Assembly (NCBI RefSeq): GCF_900119155.1
Contig: NZ_FPIR01000003.1
Coordinates: forward strand, 186,001 to 250,000
DNA from: Ruminococcus sp. YE71
GTDB taxonomy: Bacteria > Bacillota > Clostridia > Oscillospirales > Ruminococcaceae
Direction of reading: 5' to 3'
DNA length: 64,000 nt
Numbering within the stretch: the stretch's first letter is position 1; every line of letters begins with the position of its first letter. Made by a program: the position numbers and the translations under genes. Below, piece after piece: positions 24,708-33,132 of the stretch. The notes under the pieces were generated by a model. That model did not search any database. It worked only from the letters and a program-made list of their open reading frames with translations, and was not told the origin of the DNA.

Positions 24708-26053
24708 ACCGTATGGCTTTTCAGAGAAAAGACCCCGACAAACCGCGTTTTTCGCTGTCGCTGAAATTCTCGCTGATGCTGTTTCTTGTGATGCTGCTGT
24801 CGGCGGTCATCGCAGTGATAGCACTCCTGTTTGTGATGGGGCCTATCGTTTCGCAGAACACCGAGAACCGCGTGAATTCGCTGGTATCGTCCATGAAACT
24901 GCTCGAACAGAAGAAGGTCTACAGCACCAGCGAGATAATCTCCATCTGTAACGTGGATATCGCCGAAGTGACCACTCTGCCCGAAAAAAGCGGCGAAAGA
25001 TACAACGTTCTTATCGACGCCGCCGAGCATAACTGCTACATCGAGCGTGAGGGCAGGCTGTTCCCGACTGTCACGGGCTACACGGTCATAGGCGGCGACT
25101 ACCTCAAGATCGTCCCCGTCAATTACGACAACATCTACTGGATAGCGACATTCGTCACGATCATCACCATGCTCGTCAGCATCGTGCTCGGTTCGCTGAT
25201 GACCATGTTCGTGACCCACAGGATACTGCGCCCCATCAAGAACCTCTCCAGCGCGACGGCTATGGTCGCGAGAGGAAACTTCAAGGTCCGCGTTCCCGAA
25301 TCGAAGGACAAGGAATACAACCAGCTGATAAAGAACTTCAACCGCATGGCAGAAGAGCTTTCGGGCATCGAGACCCTGCGTGGCGACTTCATCAGCAACG
25401 TTTCCCACGAGTTCAAAACGCCCCTCGCTTCGATACAGGGCTTCGCAAAGCTCTTGCAGGACGAGACTATCTCCGATGAGGACAGGCGCGAATACACACA
25501 GATAATCATCAACGAAACGGGCAGGCTCTCGAAGCTGACAAGCGACATCCTGCGCCTATCGAAGCTCGAAAACCAGAACACTATCTCGAACAAAAAGCGC
25601 TTCTCCATCGACGAGCAGATACGCAAGATACTCCTCGTGCTCGAACCCGAATGGACGAAGAAAAACATCAACCTCGAACTTGAACTCGACACGGTCTACT
25701 ACTTCGGAAACGAGGAACTTATGGCGCAGATATGGCAGAACGTCATCAACAACGCCATCAAGTTTACCCCCGAGGGCGGAAATATCGGCGTGCGGCTCTT
25801 CGCAAATGAGAAGAACATAACCGCTAAGATCACCGACGACGGCCCCTCGATCCCCCCCGAGGTCATCGAAAAGATATTCGTTAAGTTCTACCAGGGCGAT
25901 AACTCCCGCAAGACCGAAGGAAACGGCCTCGGCCTCGCTCTCGTAAAACGCATTATCGACCTCTGCAACGGTAAGATCTACGTGGAAAACCGATACGACG
26001 GCGGCGTCTGCTTCACCGTGGAACTCCCCTACGTGATCGGCGACATGATGTGA
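24704..26053 (+). CDS. Membrane sensor histidine kinase
   Basis: 449 aa from GTG 24704 (overlapping the regulator stop as GTGTGA); ATG 24713 is the alternative. Two membrane segments (about residues 20-48 and 145-170) enclose an outside domain of roughly 95 residues; then HAMP (LRPIKNLSSATAMVARGNF), HisKA box FISNVSHEFKTPLASIQGF, N box NVINNAIKFTPEGG and G box EGNGLGLALVKRI. Classic OmpR-partner kinase, signal unknown. A strong terminator follows. Confidence 0.93.
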   Translation: MNRMAFQRKDPDKPRFSLSLKFSLMLFLVMLLSAVIAVIALLFVMGPIVSQNTENRVNSLVSSMKLLEQKKVYSTSEIISICNVDIAEVTTLPEKSGERYNVLIDAAEHNCYIEREGRLFPTVTGYTVIGGDYLKIVPVNYDNIYWIATFVTIITMLVSIVLGSLMTMFVTHRILRPIKNLSSATAMVARGNFKVRVPESKDKEYNQLIKNFNRMAEELSGIETLRGDFISNVSHEFKTPLASIQGFAKLLQDETISDEDRREYTQIIINETGRLSKLTSDILRLSKLENQNTISNKKRFSIDEQIRKILLVLEPEWTKKNINLELELDTVYYFGNEELMAQIWQNVINNAIKFTPEGGNIGVRLFANEKNITAKITDDGPSIPPEVIEKIFVKFYQGDNSRKTEGNGLGLALVKRIIDLCNGKIYVENRYDGGVCFTVELPYVIGDMM

Positions 26054-26057
26054 GAAA

Positions 26058-26100
26058 AACCAAACCGACACCGCCTTCGGGTGGTGTCGGTTTGGTTTTT
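26058..26100. terminator. Bidirectional terminator
   Basis: AACCAAACCGACACC, ten-base loop, GGTGTCGGTTTGGTT then TTTA; a 15-bp stem between the kinase gene and the convergent AEC transporter gene. Confidence 0.9.
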
Positions 26101-26134
26101 ATTATGAGTGCGGGAATTGTTGAAAAAAAAAGTC

Positions 26135-27082
26135 TCACTTCACCAGGAAGCTGGCGGCGCCTGTGATGAGGGGGAGGGTGAGCATGGAGAGGACGGTGGT
26201 GATGGCGAATATTTCGGAGCAGTGTTTGGCGTTTTTGTCGAAGAGGAGCGCGAACATTGTGCCTGTGGTCGCGGCGGGGCAGGCGCAGGCTATGCAGACG
26301 GTGAGCCGCGGCATGAGGGGGACGGAGTGGGGGACGAGGCTCATGAGAAGTATCACGGAGATGGGCACGAGTATCAGCTTGTACAGAGCGGTAGTCATCG
26401 TGCCGACGTTCTTCATCGAGCGCAGGAGGTCGCTCTGGGCGGCGGTCGCGCCTGCTATGAGCATAGCGAGGGGCGTATTCATATCCGCGATGAATTGCAG
26501 GGCTTCGGCTATTACGCCGCCGACTGCGGGGATGTCGGTGAGCCTGAGTTTCGTGACGTAGCAGACCGCCCCGACGATAACGGCGATGATGGTCGGCGAG
26601 CGCACCGCTTTAAAGAATGCCGACAGGTCGGTCTCTTCCTTCATCATCATGTAGCCGTGGGTGAAGACCAGCAGGTTGAACACGGTAATGTACGCTGTCA
26701 GGTACAGCACGCCCTCGTCGCCGAAAATGCCGCGTATGAGGGGGATGCCCATGAATCCGCAGTTCGAGTAGATGCATGAGAACCGTTCCACCGACCAGTT
26801 TTCCTTGTCCTTGCGTTTGAGGAGCGACGCCAGCGGTATCGTCACGGCGAAACTGCCTGCCGCCAGCAGGAACGACCAGAGCAGACCGTGCAGAAGTTCG
26901 CTGTTGAACGCCTGCTGATAGCTCATGAAAATAAGGAGCGGATTAACGATCTTAAGCTCGACTGCCGAAAGCTGTTTTGCACCGTTTTTGTCGATGATCT
27001 TTGTTTTGTATGCCACCGCGCCGATGACGAGGATGATGGACATTATCAGCACGCGCATACCGATGACCTTTGCGTTTTCCAT
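26135..27082 (-). CDS. AEC family transporter
   Basis: 315 aa, about ten transmembrane helices in two inverted halves, of the auxin efflux carrier family. Characteristic parts: KLLFIMSYQ-like NPLLIFMSYQQAF, SNCGFMGIPLIRGIFG, and late CACPAATTGTMFALLFDK. Family members move organic acids or amino acids across the cytoplasmic membrane; substrate unknown. RBS GGGAGAAG. Divergent from the ArsR operon, and an ATATGTGAACA word resembling the ArsR repeats lies in its promoter region (27132-27142). Confidence 0.88.
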   Translation of the reverse strand: MENAKVIGMRVLIMSIILVIGAVAYKTKIIDKNGAKQLSAVELKIVNPLLIFMSYQQAFNSELLHGLLWSFLLAAGSFAVTIPLASLLKRKDKENWSVERFSCIYSNCGFMGIPLIRGIFGDEGVLYLTAYITVFNLLVFTHGYMMMKEETDLSAFFKAVRSPTIIAVIVGAVCYVTKLRLTDIPAVGGVIAEALQFIADMNTPLAMLIAGATAAQSDLLRSMKNVGTMTTALYKLILVPISVILLMSLVPHSVPLMPRLTVCIACACPAATTGTMFALLFDKNAKHCSEIFAITTVLSMLTLPLITGAASFLVK

Positions 27083-27131
27083 TAGCTTCTCCCTGTTTTT
27101 TCAGATTTTTGACATACCGATTATACAATAA

Positions 27132-27249
27132 ATATGTGAACATTTTGTCGGTATTGACGGAATATTTGTGTAAATCGGAAAAATGGCGGTAAGCCCCTTG
27201 ACAATCGGGCGAGAATGTGTTATTATATGAACAGATAAGCATATGAACA
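27132..27249 (+). promoter_or_regulatory. ArsR operon promoter with operator-like repeats
   Basis: TTGACA (27198-27203), 17-base spacer, TATTAT (27221-27226). ATATGAACA is repeated at 27225-27233 and 27241-27249, a 16-bp period overlapping the -10 and start point; a related ATATGTGAACA is at 27132-27142. Half-sites of this ATATGAACA type are typical of metal-sensing ArsR/SmtB repressors. Confidence 0.7.
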
Positions 27250-27270
27250 CATGAAAGGCAGGGATGATAA

Positions 27271-27627
27271 ATGTCAGTAATGACCGAGAATGAAGAAAAC
27301 GGCTGTGTGCATGACGAGGTCATCGAACGGGTGAGACCCGAGATGCCCCCCGAAGAGACGCTCTACGACCTGGCGGAGTTTTATAAGGTATTCGGAGATA
27401 CCACGAGGATACGCATCCTCTACGCGCTGCTCGAAAGCGAGATGTGCGTCGGGGACATGGCGGCACTGCTGGGACTTTCGCAGACGGCGTGCTCACATCA
27501 GCTGAGGGTGCTCAAAAACAGCAAGCTGGTGCGGTTCCGCAGAGAGGGTAAGGTCGTTTACTACTCGCTGTCGGACGACCATGTGGCAAAAATAATCGAG
27601 CTCGGTATGGAGCACGTTACGGAGTGA
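27271..27627 (+). CDS. ArsR/SmtB-family metal-responsive repressor
   Basis: 118 aa. Winged helix with recognition region MAALLGLSQTACSHQLRVLK (residues about 64-83) and wing VRFRREGKVVYYSLSDDHV. The C-terminal helix DDHVAKIIELGMEHV carries Asp/His residues in the alpha5 pattern DxHx(10)HxxE used by zinc sensors such as CzrA and SmtB, only partly conserved here; the N-terminal NGCVHDEVIE could add ligands. Heads the operon with a methyltransferase, an HMA protein and a P1B ATPase, so it probably derepresses them when metal (Zn or Cd class) is in excess. Confidence 0.88.
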   Translation: MSVMTENEENGCVHDEVIERVRPEMPPEETLYDLAEFYKVFGDTTRIRILYALLESEMCVGDMAALLGLSQTACSHQLRVLKNSKLVRFRREGKVVYYSLSDDHVAKIIELGMEHVTE

Positions 27628-27636
27628 GGCGAAGAA

Positions 27637-28233
27637 ATGTTCTGGGATAAGGTCGCATTCGGCTACGAACAGTTCGAGAAAGCGATAAACGGCAGAGTGA
27701 CCTTGATGATGGGCGTCAAGACCGCCGCATTCATCGAGGAAGGCGACGAGGTGCTCGAATGTGCCTGCGGTACGGGGCTCATTAGCCGCCACATCGCGCC
27801 GAAATGCAGAACGCTCACGGCAGTCGATCTGTCGGTGAAGATGCTCGCGCAGGCAGAGAAAAACTGCGCACAGTTTGACAACATCCGCTTTTTTAAGGCG
27901 GATATCACGCACCTGAAATGCAGGGATGAGCGCTTCGACAAGGTGGTGGCAGGCAACGTCATCCACCTGCTCGACGACTCGGAAGCGGCGGTCAGGGAGC
28001 TGATGAGGGTCTGTAAAAAGGGCGGCAAGGTCATCATTCCGACCTACGTTTCGGTCTCGCCGAAACAGATGCTCATGTACGACCTGATAGACAAAACAGG
28101 CGCAAAGTTCAAAAGAATGTTCACGCTCGACACCTACAAGCAGTTCTTCGCAGACATGGGCCTCGAAAACGTCCGCTTCGAGATAGCAGACGGCGTGATG
28201 CCCTGCGTGCTGGCGGTGATTGATAAACAGTGA
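27637..28233 (+). CDS. Class I SAM-dependent methyltransferase
   Basis: 198 aa, single Rossmann-like methyltransferase domain: motif I VLECACGTGLISRHIA, motif II TAVDLSVKMLAQAE, and DKVVAGNVIHLLDD in the motif IV region. Small-molecule type (ubiE/arsM-like size) without a recognisable specificity domain or a cysteine set typical of ArsM. Nine bases after the arsR-like gene and upstream of the HMA/ATPase pair, so it belongs to the metal operon; whether it methylates a metal(loid) is not shown. Confidence 0.8.
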   Translation: MFWDKVAFGYEQFEKAINGRVTLMMGVKTAAFIEEGDEVLECACGTGLISRHIAPKCRTLTAVDLSVKMLAQAEKNCAQFDNIRFFKADITHLKCRDERFDKVVAGNVIHLLDDSEAAVRELMRVCKKGGKVIIPTYVSVSPKQMLMYDLIDKTGAKFKRMFTLDTYKQFFADMGLENVRFEIADGVMPCVLAVIDKQ

Positions 28234-28258
28234 GCGTGATTCCCGGGGATTTGCTAAG

Positions 28259-28287
28259 GCGGATCTCCCCAAGTAAAATCCGCACTT
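28259..28287. repeat. Short palindromic repeat in metal operon
   Basis: GCGGATCTCCCCAAGTAAAATCCGC-like hairpin (GCGGAT paired with ATCCGC) following GCTAAG; a minimal member of the border repeat family, between the methyltransferase and HMA genes. Confidence 0.5.
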
Positions 28288-28315
28288 TTGAAAATAATAG
28301 AAAGGATGGATCATT

Positions 28316-28543
28316 ATGGCAATCGTAAAGAAGAGTTTTGAGATGGAGGATCTTGACTGCGCCAACTGCGCGAGAAAGATGCAGGAGGCTATTGCAAAGC
28401 TGGACGGAGTGGAAAACTGCGAGATCAGCTTTATGGCGCAGAAGATGAAGATCGAGTATGACGACTCGGACGAGAAAAAGCTGTTCAAGGAGATACAGAA
28501 GTGCGTCAAGAAAGTCGAGCCCGACTGTTCGGTGAACTTCTGA
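28316..28543 (+). CDS. Free heavy-metal-associated (HMA) domain protein
   Basis: 75-aa ferredoxin-like HMA domain with the metal-binding motif DCANCA (residues about 14-19) and a second strand VENCEISFMAQKMKIEYDD. It ends 17 bases before the P1B ATPase gene, which lacks such a domain at its N-terminus, so it is likely the metal donor or sensor that is fused in most related ATPases. Extra cysteines near the end (KCVKKVEPDCSVNF) might add binding capacity. Confidence 0.88.
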   Translation: MAIVKKSFEMEDLDCANCARKMQEAIAKLDGVENCEISFMAQKMKIEYDDSDEKKLFKEIQKCVKKVEPDCSVNF

Positions 28544-28560
28544 CGCAGGCAAAGGAAAGT

Positions 28561-30435
28561 ATGAAAAATTTCAAGCTCACGAAAAAACAGAAGAAGATGC
28601 TATACCGCATCACTGCGGCGATAGCGCTTCTCATCATCGCGGAGGTCGTGACCCACGCGTTCAGTCTGCCCGTCTGGGCGCAGATAGTGATATTCCTCGT
28701 GCCTTTCGGGGTTGCGGGGTATGACGTTGTACGCAAGGCGGTGCTGGGCATAGGCAACAAGCAGCTGTTCGACGAGAATTTTCTCATGACGGTGGCGACG
28801 GTCGGCGCTATGGCGGTAGGCGAGTACAGCGAAGGCGCGGCGGTAATGCTGTTCTATCAGGTGGGCGAGCTGTTCCAGAGCATCGCGACCACCCGTTCGA
28901 GGAAGTCGGTGGCGGCGCTCATGGACATCCGACCCGACAGCGCGGTGGTCATCCGCGACGGCGAGCGCATCGACGTTCACCCCGAAGAGGTGGAGGTCGG
29001 CGAGCTCATCGAAGTGGCGGCAGGCGACAAACTGCCCCTCGACGGCATCATCGAGAGCGGCGAGAGCGCACTCAACACCGCGGCTCTGACGGGCGAGAGC
29101 CTGCCGAGAGAGGTCACGGTGGGTGACGAGGTGCTTTCGGGATGCGTGAACCTGACGGGCACGCTGACTGTCCGCACCACAAAGCCCTTCGGCGAATCCA
29201 CCGTCTCGAAGATACTCGAACTGGTGGAAAACGCGTCCTCGAAGAAGGCGAGAGCCGAGAACTTCATCACGAAATTCGCGAGGTACTACACCCCCATCGT
29301 CGTTATCACGGCGGTGCTGGTGGCTGTCCTGCCGCCGCTGTTCACCGACATCAGCTTCAAGACGCAGGTGTACAGGGCGCTGAATTTCCTTGTTGTGTCA
29401 TGCCCCTGTGCGCTGGTGATCTCGGTGCCGATGAGCTTTTTCGGCGGCATCGGCGGCGCTTCGAGACAGGGCGTGCTCATCAAGGGCGGCAACTACATGG
29501 AGACCCTCTCGAAGGTCGGCACGGTCATCTTCGACAAGACGGGTACTCTCACAAAGGGCGAGTTCGGCGTGACCGAGATACTGACCGAAGGCTGCAATTC
29601 CGAAGAACTGCTGGCGGCGGCAGGCTCGGCTGAGATGAGTTCGAGCCACCCGATAGCGCGTTCGCTGGTAAGGACTGCCGAGGAGAGGGGCATCCCCCTC
29701 TCCCGTCCCGAAAGCTGCACCGAGATAAGCGGCAAGGGCATCAGCTGCGTGGTCGGCGGCGAAAAGATACTGGCAGGAAACGCCGCCCTCATGGATGAGA
29801 ACGGCATCAGCTGCCGCAAGGATCACAACGACGGCACGGCTGTCCACATCGCGAAGAACGGCAGGTATCTCGGCGTGATAACCGTCAGCGATACCCTCAA
29901 GCCCGACAGCGCCGAGGCGGTCTCCCTGCTCAAAAAGCTCGGGGTGCGCACGGTCATCCTCACGGGCGACAACAAAAAAGCGGGCGAGGCGGCGGCAAAA
30001 GCCCTCGGTATCGACGAGGTGTACACCGAGCTCATGCCCCAGGACAAGGTGGCGATGGCTGAAAAACTCATCGCCGAAGGCAACGGCTCGACGGCGTTCG
30101 TGGGCGACGGCATCAACGACGCCCCCGTGCTGTCCCGTGCGGATGTCGGCATCGCGATGGGCGCAATGGGCGCCGACGCCGCTATCGAAGCGGCTGACGT
30201 GGTCCTCATGGACGACAAGCCCACAGGCATCGTCAATGCGGTCAAGATATCGCGCAAGACCCTCGGCATCGTGCATCAGAACATCGTGTTCGCTATCGTC
30301 GTCAAGGTCATCGTGCTCGTAACGTCCGCAGTCGGCATCACCAATATGTGGGCGGCAGTCTTCGCAGACGTGGGCGTGGCAGTCCTCGCTATCCTGAACG
30401 CCATGCGCGCACTGACCAAGCCCAAAAAGAAATAA
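28561..30435 (+). CDS. P1B-type heavy-metal ATPase without N-terminal HMA domain
   Basis: 624 aa from ATG 28561 (AAAGGAAAG upstream); the longer frame from 28501 overlaps the HMA gene and is rejected. Actuator TGES, membrane metal site CPC in VVSCPCALVISVP, phosphorylation site FDKTGTLTKGE, and hinge VGDGINDAPVLSRADVGIAMG. Pattern after CPC and the missing MBD fit the Zn2+/Cd2+/Pb2+ export group (ZntA/CadA-like). Acts in the cytoplasmic membrane. Last gene of the ArsR-controlled operon. Confidence 0.93.
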   Translation: MKNFKLTKKQKKMLYRITAAIALLIIAEVVTHAFSLPVWAQIVIFLVPFGVAGYDVVRKAVLGIGNKQLFDENFLMTVATVGAMAVGEYSEGAAVMLFYQVGELFQSIATTRSRKSVAALMDIRPDSAVVIRDGERIDVHPEEVEVGELIEVAAGDKLPLDGIIESGESALNTAALTGESLPREVTVGDEVLSGCVNLTGTLTVRTTKPFGESTVSKILELVENASSKKARAENFITKFARYYTPIVVITAVLVAVLPPLFTDISFKTQVYRALNFLVVSCPCALVISVPMSFFGGIGGASRQGVLIKGGNYMETLSKVGTVIFDKTGTLTKGEFGVTEILTEGCNSEELLAAAGSAEMSSSHPIARSLVRTAEERGIPLSRPESCTEISGKGISCVVGGEKILAGNAALMDENGISCRKDHNDGTAVHIAKNGRYLGVITVSDTLKPDSAEAVSLLKKLGVRTVILTGDNKKAGEAAAKALGIDEVYTELMPQDKVAMAEKLIAEGNGSTAFVGDGINDAPVLSRADVGIAMGAMGADAAIEAADVVLMDDKPTGIVNAVKISRKTLGIVHQNIVFAIVVKVIVLVTSAVGITNMWAAVFADVGVAVLAILNAMRALTKPKKK

Positions 30436-30438
30436 TCC

Positions 30439-30467
30439 TTGCATTATATTTGATAATGTGCTATAAT
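30439..30467 (+). promoter_or_regulatory. Promoter after the P1B ATPase gene
   Basis: TTGCAT (30439-30444), 17-base spacer, TATAAT (30462-30467). It begins four bases after the ATPase stop and fires into a terminator-like hairpin. Confidence 0.65.
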
Positions 30468-30473
30468 ATCCTT

Positions 30474-30543
30474 AGCAGCACCACACAGGTATTTGCGGTG
30501 CTGTTTTTTTCGCCGTGGAGTGTTTCACTGGGTGAAACCCCAC
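30474..30543 (+). terminator. Terminator hairpin and second leader hairpin
   Basis: CAGCACC (30476-30482) pairs with GGTGCTG (30497-30503), followed by TTTTTTT: a good intrinsic terminator. It ends the ATPase operon but also lies at +1 to +35 of the promoter just before it. A second, longer stem follows at 30513-30543 (GTGG, GTTTCAC with GTGAAAC, CCAC), 31 bases before the aldo/keto reductase start. Together they could form an attenuated leader. Confidence 0.65.
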
Positions 30544-30573
30544 GTACAAGCGCCGCTAAAAGGAGGAATAACC

Positions 30574-31569
30574 ATGTATCAGGCAAAAGAGAACAGGTAT
30601 GAGAAGATGATTTACAGTCACTGTGGAAAGAGCGGGCTGAAACTGCCTGCCATTTCGCTGGGGCTGTGGCAGAATTTCGGGTACGGCTCGGTGTTTGCGA
30701 ACGCGGAGGAGATGTGCCGCACGGCGTTCGACCTGGGCATCACGCACTTTGACCTTGCGAACAACTACGGTCACCCTTACAACGGTTCTGCGGAGGAGAA
30801 TTTCGGCAGGATACTCGACCGCGGGCTGAGAGCCTACCGTGACGAGCTGTGCATATCCACCAAGGCAGGCTACGATATGTGGGAAGGGCCTTACGGCGAC
30901 CGAAACGGAAGCCGAAAGTACCTCATCGCGTCCCTTGACCAGAGTCTGAAGCGCATGGGGCTCGAATATGTGGACATTTTCTACCACCACGTTTTCGACC
31001 CGAACACTCCCCTTGAAGAGACCGCCCTCGCGCTCGACCACATCGTGAGACAGGGCAAGGCGCTCTATGTGGGCATTTCCAACTACAACCGCGAGCAGAC
31101 TGCGGAGATATCCGCTATATTCGACGAGCTGAAAACGCCCTTCATCGTCAACCAGCCCTCATATTCGATGCTCAACCGCTGGATAGAGGACGACCGTCTT
31201 GACGAGTGGACGAAGGAGAACGGCGTCGGCATCGCGGTGTTCTCGCCGCTGTATCAGGGTTTCCTGACCGACAGGTATCTGAACGGCATCGCCGCGGATT
31301 CGCGCATCGGCAAGGGCAACACCTGGATAGGCGAACAGCTCACCGACGCGATGCTGGCAAAGCTCAGCAAGCTCAACGATCTGGCGCAGAGCCGCGGTCA
31401 GAAGCTCTCACAGATGGCGATAGCCTGGATACTGCACAACCCTGCGGTAACGACCGTCCTCGTCGGCGCAAGCAGACCCTCGCAGATAGAGGACAACGTC
31501 GGAGCGATAGAGAACCTCAGCTTTACCGATGAGGAGATCGCGCTCATAAACAAGATACTCGCGGAGTGA
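30574..31569 (+). CDS. Aldo/keto reductase (YghZ-like)
   Basis: 331 aa from ATG 30574, with AAAAGGAGG before it. TIM-barrel AKR: catalytic Asp/Tyr region THFDLANNYG, lysine in CISTKAGYDMW, histidine in VDIFYHHVFDP, and NADPH-binding end LVGASRPSQIEDN. The GYDMWEGPYGD and NRWIEDDRLDEW segments match the YghZ/Gpr14 group, which reduces aldehydes such as L-glyceraldehyde 3-phosphate and methylglyoxal. Cytoplasmic, stands alone behind a structured leader. Confidence 0.92.
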   Translation: MYQAKENRYEKMIYSHCGKSGLKLPAISLGLWQNFGYGSVFANAEEMCRTAFDLGITHFDLANNYGHPYNGSAEENFGRILDRGLRAYRDELCISTKAGYDMWEGPYGDRNGSRKYLIASLDQSLKRMGLEYVDIFYHHVFDPNTPLEETALALDHIVRQGKALYVGISNYNREQTAEISAIFDELKTPFIVNQPSYSMLNRWIEDDRLDEWTKENGVGIAVFSPLYQGFLTDRYLNGIAADSRIGKGNTWIGEQLTDAMLAKLSKLNDLAQSRGQKLSQMAIAWILHNPAVTTVLVGASRPSQIEDNVGAIENLSFTDEEIALINKILAE

Positions 31570-31636
31570 GCCGCACGCGCTTTATGTCATACTGCGACAA
31601 TTCATTGAAAATGTGGTGAATGTTTGCTTTATCGGG

Positions 31637-31665
31637 TTGACAAAACTGTCCTGAATTGTTATAAT
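31637..31665 (+). promoter_or_regulatory. Promoter of lipid kinase gene
   Basis: TTGACA (31637-31642), 17-base spacer, TATAAT (31660-31665). Confidence 0.85.
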
Positions 31666-31729
31666 CTATATATATAGAAAAATCGCCGTTTTTGCGCGGC
31701 GGCACACAGGAAAGGAGCGGGATTTAGCT

Positions 31730-32689
31730 ATGAAAACCATGCTTTTCATCTACAATCCGCGTTCGGGCAAGGGTAATATCCGCTACAATCTTTTCGAGAT
31801 AATCAACATCTTTACGAGCGGAGGATATCAGGTCACCGCTTACCCGACACTTAACCCCCGTGACTGCTTCAAGCTCATCACCGAGACAGGCATGAACTAC
31901 GACGTCGTTACCGTCAGCGGCGGCGACGGCACCCTGAGCGAGGCTGTTCACGCACTCATGAATCTTCCCGAGAAGATACCTCTCGGCTACATCCCCGCAG
32001 GCTCGACCAACGATTTCGCATCCTCGATGAGCATCCCGAAGAATATGGAGCAGGCGGCAAGAGACATCGTCAACGGCGTGTTCTTCGAGTACGACATCGG
32101 AAAATTCAACGACAGGTATTTCGTTTACGTCGCGGCGTTCGGTATGTTCACCGACGTTTCCTACGAGACCTCGCAGGATGTCAAGAACCTTATCGGGCAC
32201 GCGGCATACATCGTTGAAGGCATCCGCAGACTGCCCAACTACCGCGGTATCGAGATGACTGTCGAGCACGACGGCGTTACCGAAACGGGCAACTTCATCG
32301 TCGGACTGGTATCCAATTCAAAATCCGTGGCAGGCATGAAATTCCTCCTCGATGACACAGTGTTCTTTGACGACGGACTGTTCGAGGTCTCGCTGGTAAG
32401 GACTCCCGCGAATCCGCTCATGCTCCAGCAGACGCTGAACGACGCTATCATGAACCGTCTCAACACGAAGAATTTCCTTACGTTCAAGACTTCAAAGGTC
32501 ACGTTCACCACTGCCGAGCCGCTGGCGTGGACACTTGACGGCGAAGCGGGCGGCGCTCACACAAAGATGGAGATAACCAACTGCCGCCGCGCCATAAAGC
32601 TCATAATCATGCCCAACGACAACACAGACCAGCAGCGCGAGATAGACAACATGAACGACCGCCGCCTGAAAGAGCTCGAAGACAACTGA
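31730..32689 (+). CDS. Diacylglycerol/lipid kinase family protein (DgkB/YegS-like)
   Basis: 319 aa. Catalytic-domain motifs: FIYNPRSGKG (nucleotide loop), VVTVSGGDGTLSEAVHAL (GGDGT), and LGYIPAGSTNDFASSM; C-terminal beta domain with FFDDGLFEVSLVR and AWTLDGEAGG. These soluble enzymes phosphorylate diacylglycerol or related lipids at the membrane surface, recycling DAG to phosphatidate. Monocistronic by position. A 20-residue charged tail (MPNDNTDQQREIDN...) is extra. Confidence 0.9.
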   Translation: MKTMLFIYNPRSGKGNIRYNLFEIINIFTSGGYQVTAYPTLNPRDCFKLITETGMNYDVVTVSGGDGTLSEAVHALMNLPEKIPLGYIPAGSTNDFASSMSIPKNMEQAARDIVNGVFFEYDIGKFNDRYFVYVAAFGMFTDVSYETSQDVKNLIGHAAYIVEGIRRLPNYRGIEMTVEHDGVTETGNFIVGLVSNSKSVAGMKFLLDDTVFFDDGLFEVSLVRTPANPLMLQQTLNDAIMNRLNTKNFLTFKTSKVTFTTAEPLAWTLDGEAGGAHTKMEITNCRRAIKLIIMPNDNTDQQREIDNMNDRRLKELEDN

Positions 32690-32753
32690 CAGGGTATCGA
32701 TACCCTATGACGCAGAAGAGGTTTTGATAACCTCTGAACGGGGTAATGCTTTG

Positions 32754-32880
32754 TTGACACACTCCCCCGTCTGTGCTATAATGTATACTGTCAGGAGACA
32801 AAGAAACGACAAAGAAAAACATTTACCCTTCCACCTTAACCCCGAACGGTCCTACCCCACCGTCGGGGGTTCTTTTTTTG
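32754..32880 (+). ncRNA. Candidate small RNA gene with own promoter and terminator
   Basis: TTGACA (32754-32759), 17-base spacer, TATAAT (32777-32782), predicted start near 32789; then about 60 bases without any start codon that has an RBS, and a terminator (AACCCCGACGG-like arm at about 32839-32850, CCGTCGGGGGTT, then CTTTTTTT) ending about 32879. Nearby genes downstream run the other way, so this is not a leader. Expected transcript about 90 nt. Upstream, GGGTATCGATACCC (32692-32705) and AGAGGTTTTGATAACCTCT (32716-32734) are two palindromes, perhaps the lipid kinase terminator or operators. Confidence 0.6.
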
Positions 32881-33125
32881 CAGGCAGGATCGGGGAGGTG
32901 GGGAAAAACCTTGCCAAAAAACGTTCATGAGCGCAAAAAAGACGGGAGCAAGCCCCCGCCCTACAAACAGATATTCTCTCTTGAAATGGTGATAGTCTGT
33001 CTTCCAAACCAAATCCAAATGACGACAATATTAAGGCAACACCGCACAACCACCGGCTTACGCCTTTGCACGGCAAGGGGAAGACCCTTTTTCAAAAGGG
33101 TCTCCCCCAATTCAACACTCCCCTC
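32881..33125. repeat. Interspersed palindromic repeat, diverged copy
   Basis: CCTTGCCAAAAAACGTTCATGAG (about 32909), CTCTTGAAATGGTGATAGTC near 32976, CTTCCAAACCAAAT, and the hairpin AGACCCTTTTTCAAAAGGGTCT at about 33083-33104. Fills the gap to the response regulator gene; no coding capacity seen. Confidence 0.7.
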
Positions 33126-33132
33126 GTAAAAA

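Noticed and set aside
28501-28560. N-terminal extension of the P1B ATPase overlapping the HMA gene
   Set aside because: The extension encodes no metal-binding domain in that frame; ATG 28561 has a good RBS.
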